Shown: positions 42,247-50,325 of the stretch, one piece after another
How the letters are laid out: each line of letters opens with the position of its first letter
How positions within the stretch are numbered: position 1 is the first letter of the stretch
Assembly: GCF_007830495.1 (NCBI RefSeq)
Contig: NZ_VLKW01000002.1
Location: 828,270-892,269, forward strand
DNA from: Pseudoduganella flava
GTDB lineage: Bacteria; Pseudomonadota; Gammaproteobacteria; Burkholderiales; Burkholderiaceae_D
DNA length: 64,000 bases
Direction of reading: 5' to 3'
Program-made: the position numbers and the translations under genes
The notes under the pieces: model-generated
Databases searched by the model: none
Told to the model about the DNA's origin: nothing
What the model saw: the letters and a program-made list of their open reading frames with translations, nothing else

Positions 42247-43131
42247 ATGTTCGAGATCAGCCAGCTCCGCTGCTTTGTCGCCGTCGCCGAGGAACTGCAT
42301 TTTTCGCGCGCGGCGGAACGCCTGAACATGACGCAGCCGCCGCTGTCGCGCCAGATCCGGCTGCTGGAGCACCATGTCGGCGCCCAGCTCCTCGAGCGCA
42401 ACAGCCGCACCGTGCGCCTGACGGTCGCCGGCAAGGCGTTCTTTCCCGAAGCGGCGCGCATCCTGCGCATGGCCGACGAGGCGGTGTTCACGGCGCGCCG
42501 CGCCGCCAAGGGCGAGCAGGGCACGCTGGCCATCGGCTTCACGTCCGCATCCGGCTACAGCCTGCTGCCGGAAGTGGTGAGCCGGCTGCGCGAGCGCGCG
42601 CCCGGCGTGGCGCTGACGTTGAAGGAGCTGGTCAGCACGATGCAGGTCGAGGCGCTGAACGCGGGCCAGCTGGACCTGGGCCTGATGCGGCCGCACCCGA
42701 TCAACCCGGAACTGGACAGCACGCTGATCACGACCGAGGCGCTGATGCTGGCGATCCCCGCCCGCGAGGCGGCGCTGTGGCCCGAGGCCCCGACATTGGC
42801 GAGCCTGCACGGCAAGCCGTTCGTGATGTACTCGCCGTACGAGGCACGCCCGTTTTACCAGATGCTGACGGAGCGCTTCGAGCGGGCCGGCGTGGTGCCG
42901 GACATCGTCGAACACATCGGCCAGGTGCACACGATGCTGGCGCTGGTGCGCGCGGGGATCGGCGCGGCGCTGATCGCCGAGGGCGCGTCGCGCCTGCAGT
43001 TCGACGGCATCGTGATGCGCCGGATGGCGACGGAGCCTGTCGAAACGGTGTGCACATGGCGGCGCGACAACGACAATCCCGTGCTGCGGCTGTTCCGCGA
43101 CGAGGTGCTGCCGACATTCCGGGCACGTTAG
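42247..43131 (+). CDS. LysR family transcriptional regulator
   Basis: 294 residues. HTH at the N-terminus (ISQLRCFVAVAEELHFSRAAERLNMTQPPLSRQIRLLEHHVGAQLLERNSRTVRLT) and effector domain (GTLAIGFTSASGYSLLPEVVSRL, LDLGLMRPHPI, HTMLALVRAGIGAALIAEGASRLQF). Same-strand and 105 bases upstream of the glucarate transporter gene, so the likely activator of glucarate catabolism. An inverted repeat between them (43144-43161) is a candidate binding site. Confidence 0.91.
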   Translation: MFEISQLRCFVAVAEELHFSRAAERLNMTQPPLSRQIRLLEHHVGAQLLERNSRTVRLTVAGKAFFPEAARILRMADEAVFTARRAAKGEQGTLAIGFTSASGYSLLPEVVSRLRERAPGVALTLKELVSTMQVEALNAGQLDLGLMRPHPINPELDSTLITTEALMLAIPAREAALWPEAPTLASLHGKPFVMYSPYEARPFYQMLTERFERAGVVPDIVEHIGQVHTMLALVRAGIGAALIAEGASRLQFDGIVMRRMATEPVETVCTWRRDNDNPVLRLFRDEVLPTFRAR

Positions 43132-43143
43132 TCGATTCAATTC

Positions 43144-43161
43144 CTGTATCGATCAGTACAG
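43144..43161. promoter_or_regulatory. CTGTA-N8-TACAG inverted repeat, candidate LysR site
   Basis: CTGTA, eight bases, TACAG, perfect arms, 76 bases before the glucarate transporter start. Arm length and distance suit a LysR recognition site. Confidence 0.45.
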
Positions 43162-43236
43162 TGATTGGTTTGTCGGGTGAGCCATACGGGCATATGATTT
43201 TCCTGCGTCCTCAGACGACAACAACAGGAGACAACC

Positions 43237-44607
43237 GTGGAACACGCACCATCCATTGCCGCCGCATCGGCCGGCGTCCAGACGCGCGCACGCTGGAGCA
43301 TCCTCGCGATGCTGTTCGCCGTCACCACCATCAACTACGCGGACCGGGCGACGATCTCGATCGCCGGACCCGGCATCAAGAGTGCGCTGGGCCTCGATTC
43401 CGTGCAGATGGGCTTTGTCTTCTCCGCGTTCGCCTGGTCCTACGTGCTGGCGCAACTGCCGGGCGGCTGGCTGCTGGACCGCTTCGGTTCGAAGATCACG
43501 TACTTCTTCAGCATTTTCCTGTGGTCGCTGTTCACGGTCATGACGGGCGCCGTGGGCTTCTTTACCGGCGGTGCCGCCGTGGCGCTGCTGATCGCGCTGC
43601 GCCTCCTGGTCGGCGCCGCCGAAGCGCCTTCGTTCCCCGGTAACAGCCGCATCGCGTCGGCCTGGTTCCCCACCCACGAGCGGGGCCTGGCGGCCGCCGT
43701 CTTCAATTCGGCGCAGTACTTCGCCACCGTGCTGTTCGCGCCGATCATGGGCTGGCTGGTGCACTCGTATGGCTGGCCCAGCGTGTTCTACGTGATGGGC
43801 GGCCTCGGTATCCTGATGGCGTTCCTGTGGCTGAAGGTGATCCACGGGCCGCGCCAGCACCCCGGCATCAACCAGGGCGAGCTGCAATACATCCAGCAGG
43901 GCGGCGCGCTCGTCGACCTGGAAAGCGGCCAGGGGCAACAGCGCGGCGCCGGGAAGCCCGCCGCGCAGGTGAACACGCTGGCCGCGATTCGCGAGTTGCT
44001 GTCGAACCGCATGCTGCTGGGCGTGTACGTGGCGCAGTACTGCATCACGACACTGACCTATTTCTTCCTCACGTGGTTCCCCGTCTACCTCGTGCAGGAA
44101 CGGGGCATGACGATCCTGAAGGCGGGCTTCGTCGCTTCGCTGCCCGCCATTGCTGGCTTCCTGGGCGGGATCGCCGGCGGCTGGATGTCGGATCGTCTCA
44201 GCAAGCGTGGCCACTCGCTGTCCGTCGCACGCAAGGTACCGATCGTCGTCGGCATGCTGCTGTCGATGAGCATGATCGCCTGTAACTACATCCAGGCCGA
44301 CATGCTGGTCGTGGCCGTGATGTCGCTGGCGTTCTTCGGCAAGGGCATCGGCGCGCTGGGCTGGGCCGTCGTCTCCGACACGTCGCCGAAGGAAGCGGGC
44401 GGCCTGTCCGGCGCGCTGTTCAACACGTTCGGCAACACGGCCGGCATCACGACGCCGATCGTGATCGGCTACATCGTGCAGAATACCGGTTCGTTCGCCG
44501 GTGCGCTCGTCTACGTCGGCGCCAACGCGGCCGTGGCGATCTTCTGCTACCTGTTCATCGTCGGCGACATCAAGCGCGTGACCTTGACGAACTCCTTGAT
44601 CAAGTAA
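43237..44607 (+). CDS. MFS transporter, glucarate/galactarate type (GudP-like)
   Basis: 456 residues, twelve membrane spans. Motifs of the anion:cation symporter family: [95 protein letters not shown]. Length and wording match GudP/ExuT D-glucarate or hexuronate symporters. The glucarate dehydratase gene follows 17 bases later. Confidence 0.9.
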   Translation: MEHAPSIAAASAGVQTRARWSILAMLFAVTTINYADRATISIAGPGIKSALGLDSVQMGFVFSAFAWSYVLAQLPGGWLLDRFGSKITYFFSIFLWSLFTVMTGAVGFFTGGAAVALLIALRLLVGAAEAPSFPGNSRIASAWFPTHERGLAAAVFNSAQYFATVLFAPIMGWLVHSYGWPSVFYVMGGLGILMAFLWLKVIHGPRQHPGINQGELQYIQQGGALVDLESGQGQQRGAGKPAAQVNTLAAIRELLSNRMLLGVYVAQYCITTLTYFFLTWFPVYLVQERGMTILKAGFVASLPAIAGFLGGIAGGWMSDRLSKRGHSLSVARKVPIVVGMLLSMSMIACNYIQADMLVVAVMSLAFFGKGIGALGWAVVSDTSPKEAGGLSGALFNTFGNTAGITTPIVIGYIVQNTGSFAGALVYVGANAAVAIFCYLFIVGDIKRVTLTNSLIK

Positions 44608-44624
44608 TCAACCGAAACCACATC

Positions 44625-45965
44625 ATGACCAACTACGTCTCTTCCGCCCCCGTCGTCACCGGCATGCGCGTCGTCCCCGTCGCCGGCCAGGACAGCATGC
44701 TGCTGAACCTCTCCGGTGCCCACGGCCCCTGGTTCACCCGGAACATCGTGATCCTGACCGACAGCGCCGGCAACACGGGCCTCGGCGAAGTGCCGGGCGG
44801 CGAAAAGATCCGCCAGACCCTGGAGGATGCCCGTGCACTGGTTGTCGGCAAGACGCTCGGCGAATACAACAACGTGCTGAACACGATGCGCCAGACCTTC
44901 GCCGACCGCGATGCGGGCGGCCGCGGCCTGCAGACCTTCGACCTGCGCACGACGATCCACGCCGTGACCGCCGTCGAATCGGCGCTGCTGGACCTGCTGG
45001 GCCAGTTCATGAACGTGCCGGTCGCCGCGCTGCTGGGCGAAGGCGTGCAGCGCGATGCCGTCGAGATGCTGGGCTACCTGTTCTATGTGGGCAACCGCAA
45101 CAAGACGAACCTGGACTACCGCGCCGAACCGGATGCGAGCGACGCCTGGTTCCGGTTGCGTAACGAGGAAGCGCTGACGCCGGAGGCCGTGGTGCGCCTG
45201 GCCGAGGCGACGCGCGAGCGCTACGGCTTCAACGACTTCAAGCTGAAGGGCGGCGTGCTGTCGGCGGACGCCGAGATGGAAGCCATCGTCGCGCTGCACG
45301 AGCGCTTCCCCGAGGCGCGCGTGACGCTCGATCCGAACGGCGCCTGGTCGCTGCAGGAAGCGGTGCGCGTATGCCGCGACAAGCACGGCATCCTCGCGTA
45401 CGCGGAAGACCCATGCGGCGCCGAGAACGGCTTCTCCGGCCGCGAAGTGATGGCCGAATTCCGCCGCGCGACGGGCCTGCCGACGGCCACCAACATGATC
45501 GCCACCGATTTCCGCCAGATGGCCCATTCGATCCAGCTGCAATCGGTGGATATCCCGCTGGCCGACCCGCACTTCTGGACGATGCAGGGCTCCGTGCGCG
45601 TGGCGCAGCTGTGCCAGATGTTCGGCCTGACGTGGGGTTCGCATTCGAACAACCACTTCGACATCTCGCTGGCGATGTTCACGCACGTGGGCGCGGCCGC
45701 GCCGGGCAAGGTGACGGCGATCGACACGCACTGGATCTGGCAGGACGGCCAGCGCCTCACCAGGGATCCGTTGAAGATCGAGGGCGGCTTCATCAGGATC
45801 CCGCAGCGGCCGGGTCTCGGCATCGAGCTGGATGAAGCGGAACTGGAAAAGGCACACCAGGCCTACAAGAACATGGGCCTGGGCGCGCGCGACGACGCGG
45901 TGGCGATGCAGTTCCTTGTGCCGGGCTGGAAGTTCGATAACAAGAAGCCCTGCCTGGTGCGCTGA
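44625..45965 (+). CDS. gudD: Glucarate dehydratase
   Basis: 446 residues, the same length as the E. coli enzyme as I recall it. Enolase superfamily: [19 protein letters not shown] supplies the KxK-type Lys, [15 protein letters not shown] the first metal Asp, [20 protein letters not shown] the second, [43 protein letters not shown] and [25 protein letters not shown] the dehydratase-type His-Asp region. Converts D-glucarate to 5-keto-4-deoxyglucarate in the cytoplasm. Downstream aldolase (GarL) and reductase genes are not in this window. Confidence 0.94.
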   Translation: MTNYVSSAPVVTGMRVVPVAGQDSMLLNLSGAHGPWFTRNIVILTDSAGNTGLGEVPGGEKIRQTLEDARALVVGKTLGEYNNVLNTMRQTFADRDAGGRGLQTFDLRTTIHAVTAVESALLDLLGQFMNVPVAALLGEGVQRDAVEMLGYLFYVGNRNKTNLDYRAEPDASDAWFRLRNEEALTPEAVVRLAEATRERYGFNDFKLKGGVLSADAEMEAIVALHERFPEARVTLDPNGAWSLQEAVRVCRDKHGILAYAEDPCGAENGFSGREVMAEFRRATGLPTATNMIATDFRQMAHSIQLQSVDIPLADPHFWTMQGSVRVAQLCQMFGLTWGSHSNNHFDISLAMFTHVGAAAPGKVTAIDTHWIWQDGQRLTRDPLKIEGGFIRIPQRPGLGIELDEAELEKAHQAYKNMGLGARDDAVAMQFLVPGWKFDNKKPCLVR

Positions 45966-45974
45966 GCGCTCCCG

Positions 45975-45995
45975 CGGCCGGTGTCACGCCGGCCG
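45975..45995 (+). terminator. GC stem after gudD, terminator-like
   Basis: CGGCCGG, seven-base loop, CCGGCCG, followed by TTCTGTT. It begins ten bases past the gudD stop and overlaps the end of the convergent thioesterase gene, so it can serve both. The T-tract is imperfect. Confidence 0.5.
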
Positions 45996-46430
45996 TTCTG
46001 TTCCCACTACCGCCGGCAGGTACACGTCGCAAAACTCGGCAGGCATCCGCCGCGGCTTGCCGCTGTCGATCTCGATGCAGACGAGCTGCCAGCGGCCCCG
46101 CATCACGGTGGCCCCGTCGCCGGCGCGGACCAGCTGGAAGCGCCGCTCCATCGTCAGCCGGCCATCGGTGGCCGTCAGCCACGTACCCAACAACAGCTCG
46201 TCGCCCAGGCCCGTCGGCAGCAGGTAGTCGTACGCCGCGCCCTGGATCGCCATCGCCCGGTTCAGCCGGCGGTAGGCCGCCAAGTCGAGGCCGAGCGCTT
46301 CCGAATGCGCCCAGCCGGCCTGTTCGCACCAGCGCACGTAGACGGCGTTGTTGGTGTGATCGAGGCCGTCGATGTCCGCAAGCTGCGGCGTGACGGGGTG
46401 GATGTGCGGGGTGGGGAAGTCCCAGTTCAA
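45984..46430 (-). CDS. Acyl-CoA thioesterase, YbgC/FadM hotdog family
   Basis: 148 residues. Hotdog fold with the 4-hydroxybenzoyl-CoA thioesterase motif QLADIDGLDHTNNAVYVRWCEQAGWAHSEALGL (about 16-48; Asp18 region is the catalytic Asp), then YDYLLPTGLGDELLLGTWL. Cytoplasmic; hydrolyses short acyl- or hydroxyacyl-CoA. Ends 18 bases from gudD, convergent. Confidence 0.88.
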   Translation of the reverse strand: MNWDFPTPHIHPVTPQLADIDGLDHTNNAVYVRWCEQAGWAHSEALGLDLAAYRRLNRAMAIQGAAYDYLLPTGLGDELLLGTWLTATDGRLTMERRFQLVRAGDGATVMRGRWQLVCIEIDSGKPRRMPAEFCDVYLPAVVGTERPA

Positions 46431-46565
46431 CGGCGGCTCCGGGCAAAGGTGCGATTGTAGCGTGGCGGTGCGGCTCGGTGAGCCTATGCGGTCTGCAGTG
46501 CCATGGTAAACTTTGGTCGGTCGGCGCGGCCTTTTTGCCGCGTCATCGCTGGAGGCACAGTTACG

Positions 46566-47138
46566 ATGCCCACTTGCTGGATCGTCGCAGGACCAAATGG
46601 AGGTGGAAAGACTACTTTCGCACTGGCGTACCTGCCTGATGTGGCAAATTGCTATCGCTTTGTCAACGCGGATATGATTGCTGCCGGGTTGTCGCCTTTA
46701 GCGCCTGAGCAGGAGCTAGCGGCGGCGAGCCGGATTTTTCTTGCTGAGATCGATTCGTGCATCAGGCAACAAAGGGATTTTGCTTTCGAAACAACGCTGG
46801 CCGGCCGAGGTTACATAAAGCTCGTGCGGGATCTGCGAGCGTCGGGCTGGAGAGTGGAGCTGATTTACCTCGCTCTCCCAAGTAAGGAGATGTCGCATCT
46901 CCGCGTAGCCGAGCGTGTTGCGCACGGCGGCCATAGCATTCCGGCAGCGGATATCGATCGGCGGTTTGCCCGCAGCCTGCGTAACTTGCTGGACCACTTC
47001 AGTTCCGCAGTTGACGCATGCAGGTGCTTCATGAATAGTGGCCCCGTACCGCAGCTGATCTTTGAGCAGCAAGGCGAACGGCGCGCAGTAATGCATGAGG
47101 AGTATTATCAGATGTTACTCAAGGGATCAAGGGCATGA
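46566..47138 (+). CDS. Zeta-toxin-like P-loop kinase (second module)
   Basis: 190 residues from ATG 46566, with GGAGG nicely placed (46551-46555). Walker [10 protein letters not shown] (9-17), NADM with Asp36, [12 protein letters not shown] (72-83), and [30 protein letters not shown], the conserved Arg-rich lid, define the short zeta/ZTL group. It differs clearly from the 25620-26408 protein in length and detail. The downstream small gene overlaps by ATGA. Lower GC than neighbours and flanked by convergent and unrelated genes, suggesting a mobile module. Confidence 0.88.
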   Translation: MPTCWIVAGPNGGGKTTFALAYLPDVANCYRFVNADMIAAGLSPLAPEQELAAASRIFLAEIDSCIRQQRDFAFETTLAGRGYIKLVRDLRASGWRVELIYLALPSKEMSHLRVAERVAHGGHSIPAADIDRRFARSLRNLLDHFSSAVDACRCFMNSGPVPQLIFEQQGERRAVMHEEYYQMLLKGSRA

Positions 47139-47317
47139 AGAACACATCGGGCAACCCTTCTCCACAAGCGGCGGCGATGCTCAAAGCTTTGCAGGATGCC
47201 GTTACGCAGGCGCTGGAGCGCAAGCGTAAGCTGGGCCAATATGCGGTTGTGTGGCAGGATGGCCGCCCCGTCATGATGGGGGACGACGCCCCGGTCAAAC
47301 GCGACCGCGGCCTTTGA
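47135..47317 (+). CDS. Small partner protein of zeta-like kinase, 60 aa
   Basis: 60 residues, ATGA overlap with the kinase gene. Mostly one long helix ([41 protein letters not shown]) with a short C-terminal turn; it could be an antitoxin. Gene order (toxin first) is the reverse of the classical epsilon-zeta order and of the 25.6-26.8 kb module. No family recognised. Confidence 0.7.
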   Translation: MKNTSGNPSPQAAAMLKALQDAVTQALERKRKLGQYAVVWQDGRPVMMGDDAPVKRDRGL

Positions 47318-47324
47318 GCCGCGG
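47305..47324 (+). terminator. GC hairpin across the stop of the small gene
   Basis: CCGCGGC, six-base loop, GCCGCGG spanning the stop codon (47315-47317). No strong T-run follows; could end the zeta module transcript or the convergent GH2 transcript. Confidence 0.4.
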
Positions 47325-47350
47325 TACGTTGCTCGTTACGGCTCGGCGTA

Positions 47351-49882
47351 TCAGCGACCCTGCGCCGCAGTACTCTCCAGCACTACCTTCGCCGCCTGCA
47401 TCCCGTCAGCCGTCGCCGTCAGCACCAGCTTCCCGCCAGCCCCCGCGCGGGTGCGCACGATTGCCAGCACCTTGCCGTTGAACGCGTTCTTCTCCTTCGA
47501 CTGGAACGACTCGAAGCTGTTTGGATCGCCGTTGTCCGTGACGACGATCTCGCCCGGGCCGGTGAGACTGAAGCGGATGCGGTTGTGCGTGCGCGGCACG
47601 GGCACGCCGTCCTTGTCGGCGATTGTCACGCTGACGAAGGCCAGGTCGGCGCCGTCGGCCTGCAGCTTGTCGCGGTCCGCCGACAGGGCCAGTTTCGCCG
47701 GCGCGCCCGCCGTGCGTACCGTGTCCTCGGCCCATGGCTTGCCGTTCCTGTAGGTGACGGCCTTCAGTGTGCCGGGCTGGTACTTGACGTCGTCCCAGCG
47801 CAGCCGGTAGTCGCGTGGGCCGCGCTTCTTGCGGCCCAGCGACTGGCCGTTCAGGAACAGCTCGGCCTCATCGCCGGACGTGTACAGGTGCACCGGCGTC
47901 ACCTGGCCCACGCGCTCCGGCCAGTTCCAGTGCGGCAGCAGGTGCGCCATCGGCAGCTCGGGGCGCCAGCGCGCCTGGTACAGCCAGAAGCGGTCCTTCT
48001 TGAAGCCGGCCAGGTCGACGATGCCGAAGTACGAGCTGCGCGACGGGATCGCGATCTTCTTCAGGTCCGCCAGGTCCTTCTCCATTTTCGCCCGCTGCAC
48101 GGGGTCCGTGAAGTTCAGCACATTGGTCGTGTCGGCGTTGTATGGCGTCGGCTCGCCCAGGTAGTCGAAGCCCGTCCAGACGAATTCGCCGGCCACGAAC
48201 GGGTTGTCGTCCTGGCCCTTGAATTCCACGTCCGGCGCCGTCGCCCATGGCGGTGCGGACAGGTCGTAGCTGCTGACGTGGAAGTTCGCCAGGCCCTTCG
48301 ACTTCTCGTCGCTGACGGGGAAGAAGTATTCGCCGCGCGAGCTCACCGTCGATGCCGTCTCGCTGCCGTACATGGGGATGTGCGGCGCGGATGCGTGGAA
48401 CTTGCCGTATTCGTGCGGCTTGTAGTTGTAGCCGAACAGGTCGATCGCGTTCTGGAAGCCGTTGTAGCCGGAGCTCACGTGGTTGTACGCGGCCGTCGTC
48501 GGGCGGGTGCGGTCCTCGCCGCGCACGATCTCGGCCAGGTGCGCCGCCACCTTCCAGCCTTCCGGCTTGCCCTGTTCGACAATCTCGTTGCCGATGCTCC
48601 AGGCGATCACGCTGGGGTGGTTGCGGTCGCGCCGCACCATCGTGCGCAAGTCCTTCTCATGCCAGGCGGGGAAGGCGCGGTGGTAGTCGTTCGGCGTCTT
48701 CTGTTCGCCCCACATGTCGAACGCCTCGTCGACGATCAGGATGCCCATCCGGTCCGCCAGGTCCAGCAGTTCGGGCGCCGGCGGGTTGTGGCTCGTGCGG
48801 ATCGCGTTGACGCCCATCTCGCGCAGGATCTCCAGCTGCCGTTCCAGCGCGCGGACGTTGATCGCCGTGCCCAGCGCGCCCAGGTCGTGGTGCTGGCACA
48901 CGCCCTGGATCGGCACGCGCTTGCCGTTCAACAGGAAGCCGCGCTGCGCGTCGAACGCGATCGTGCGGATGCCGAACGGCGTTTCATACTGGTCCACGGC
49001 GCGGCCCTTGCTCGTGACGGTCGTGACGGCCACGTAGCGCTGCGGCGCCTCGGTGCTCCACAGCCGCGGGTTCGGCACGGCGAGCGCCTGCGTGAGCTGC
49101 ACCTGTTTGCCGGCGGCGACCTTGGCGGCTGCCGTCGCGTCCTGGCGCGCCACCGCGGCCCCGGTCCGGCGGCCAGCCTTGTCCAGCGCATAGATCTCGG
49201 TGGCCACCTGCACGTCCGTGTCGGCGCCGTCGTTGTCGACGGTGACCTGCACGTTCACCAGCGCGCTGTCGCTCGCCACCTGCGGTGTCGTCACGTACGT
49301 GCCGTTGTGCGCCACGTGCACGGGCGCCGTCTTCACCAGCCACACATTGCGGTAGATGCCGCCGCCCGGATACCAGCGCGACGAATCAGGCGGATTGTCG
49401 AGGCGGATGGCCACCACGTTCTCGCCCCCGGCCTTCACATGGGGCGTCAGGTCGACGCGCCACGATGCGTAACCGTACGGCCAGCCGCCGACCTCGCGGC
49501 CGTTGACGAACACGGTGGCATTCGACATCGCGCCGTCGATGTCCAGGTAGATGCGGCGGCCCGCATCGTCCGCCGGCAGCGTGAAGTGCTTGCGATACCA
49601 GCCCACGCCCCACCACGGCAGCTTGCCCGTCTCTCCCGCGTATTCCTGCTTGAACGGACCTTCGATACCCCAGTCGTGGGGCAGGTCCAGCTTGCGCCAG
49701 GCGGCGTCGTTGAAGGCGCCGTCGTCGGCCTTGCCGGCCGCGGGCTCGCCCTTGTGGAAGCGCCAGTCGGCGTTGAACGACAGGCGTTCGCGGGGGCCGT
49801 CGGCGGCAGCGGCTGAAAATGCGGCCGGCAGCGCGGCGAGGCAGAACGCGGCAAGGGCAGCGAGGCGTGGCAGCGGTTGCAT
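47351..49882 (-). CDS. Glycoside hydrolase family 2 (beta-galactosidase-like)
   Basis: 843 residues from ATG 49882, which opens a signal peptide (MQPLPRLAALAAFCLAALPAAFSAAAA). Sugar-binding jelly roll (about 30-190: WRFHKGE, HDWGIEGPF, GVGWYRKHF, DGAMSNATVFVNG), immunoglobulin-like domain, TIM barrel with acid/base Glu433 in WSIGNEIVEQ and nucleophile Glu508 in YGSETAS, then VWTGFDYLGEP, and a C-terminal DUF4982/beta-sandwich region. Periplasmic. Beta-galactosidase or a beta-arabinosidase/mannosidase activity is possible. Divergent from the TonB receptor, sharing its control region. Confidence 0.91.
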   Translation of the reverse strand: MQPLPRLAALAAFCLAALPAAFSAAAADGPRERLSFNADWRFHKGEPAAGKADDGAFNDAAWRKLDLPHDWGIEGPFKQEYAGETGKLPWWGVGWYRKHFTLPADDAGRRIYLDIDGAMSNATVFVNGREVGGWPYGYASWRVDLTPHVKAGGENVVAIRLDNPPDSSRWYPGGGIYRNVWLVKTAPVHVAHNGTYVTTPQVASDSALVNVQVTVDNDGADTDVQVATEIYALDKAGRRTGAAVARQDATAAAKVAAGKQVQLTQALAVPNPRLWSTEAPQRYVAVTTVTSKGRAVDQYETPFGIRTIAFDAQRGFLLNGKRVPIQGVCQHHDLGALGTAINVRALERQLEILREMGVNAIRTSHNPPAPELLDLADRMGILIVDEAFDMWGEQKTPNDYHRAFPAWHEKDLRTMVRRDRNHPSVIAWSIGNEIVEQGKPEGWKVAAHLAEIVRGEDRTRPTTAAYNHVSSGYNGFQNAIDLFGYNYKPHEYGKFHASAPHIPMYGSETASTVSSRGEYFFPVSDEKSKGLANFHVSSYDLSAPPWATAPDVEFKGQDDNPFVAGEFVWTGFDYLGEPTPYNADTTNVLNFTDPVQRAKMEKDLADLKKIAIPSRSSYFGIVDLAGFKKDRFWLYQARWRPELPMAHLLPHWNWPERVGQVTPVHLYTSGDEAELFLNGQSLGRKKRGPRDYRLRWDDVKYQPGTLKAVTYRNGKPWAEDTVRTAGAPAKLALSADRDKLQADGADLAFVSVTIADKDGVPVPRTHNRIRFSLTGPGEIVVTDNGDPNSFESFQSKEKNAFNGKVLAIVRTRAGAGGKLVLTATADGMQAAKVVLESTAAQGR

Positions 49883-49903
49883 GAAGTCTCCGTATGATTG
49901 TGA

Positions 49904-49961
49904 TAGCGAAACTATAGACGTTGTGGAAACGTCATTGCTATTCCATTTCTGCGTTGCGCTA
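49904..49961. promoter_or_regulatory. TAGCGAAAC / GTTGCGCTA half-site pair
   Basis: TAGCGAAAC (49904-49912) and GTTGCGCTA (49953-49961), inverted, 49 bases centre to centre, just upstream of the GH2 start. The second site is identical over nine bases to the one before the GPH symporter gene (39978-39986), suggesting one regulator for both loci. Confidence 0.5.
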
Positions 49962-50012
49962 TCACGAAGCGGCATAGCGCCGGCATTACGGTGGCCGGTC
50001 CGCCTTTTCTTG

Positions 50013-50075
50013 TGGCCTGACCAATTGTTGCATTCTTGCGTCACTGGTCTGCCAGGTTTCCTACTGGCCGGACCA
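50013..50075. promoter_or_regulatory. Three TGGYC-N-GACCA-like palindromes
   Basis: TGGCCTGACCA (50013-50023), TGGTCTGCCA (50045-50054) and TGGCCGGACCA (50065-50075). The form TGGTC-N-GACCA is typical of GntR/FadR-type operators. The outer two are 52 bases apart, about five helical turns, so cooperative binding or looping is possible. No GntR gene is in the window. Confidence 0.45.
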
Positions 50076-50325
50076 GACTTTGTCCTACAGACGAGTTTAG
50101 GCAGCTGAAGATCGGCGCAGATGGAAGCAAATGTCAGCAATTGTGGGCCGCGTTTAATAATTTTTATCGACTTCCGGTTTTCCGTTAAGTTTTCGTTATT
50201 TGCTCGAACATACACGCTCACGCATCATTGCGCCGTCAGTAGCAGTACGCCGCCAAGACGGCGGCGCCCGGTATCGCAAGTGGCAAGGTGGTATCGCAAT
50301 ACAACGCAAAAGAACGGAGACCCTG

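Larger units (their letters stand above)
49883..50325. other. 443-base control region, GH2 / TonB receptor
   Basis: No gene. Contains TAGCGAAAC (49904-49912) and GTTGCGCTA (49953-49961), three TGGYC-N-GACCA-like sites (50013-50075), and an AT-rich block (about 50150-50212) where a promoter for the receptor is likely but no clean hexamer pair stands out. Confidence 0.65.
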
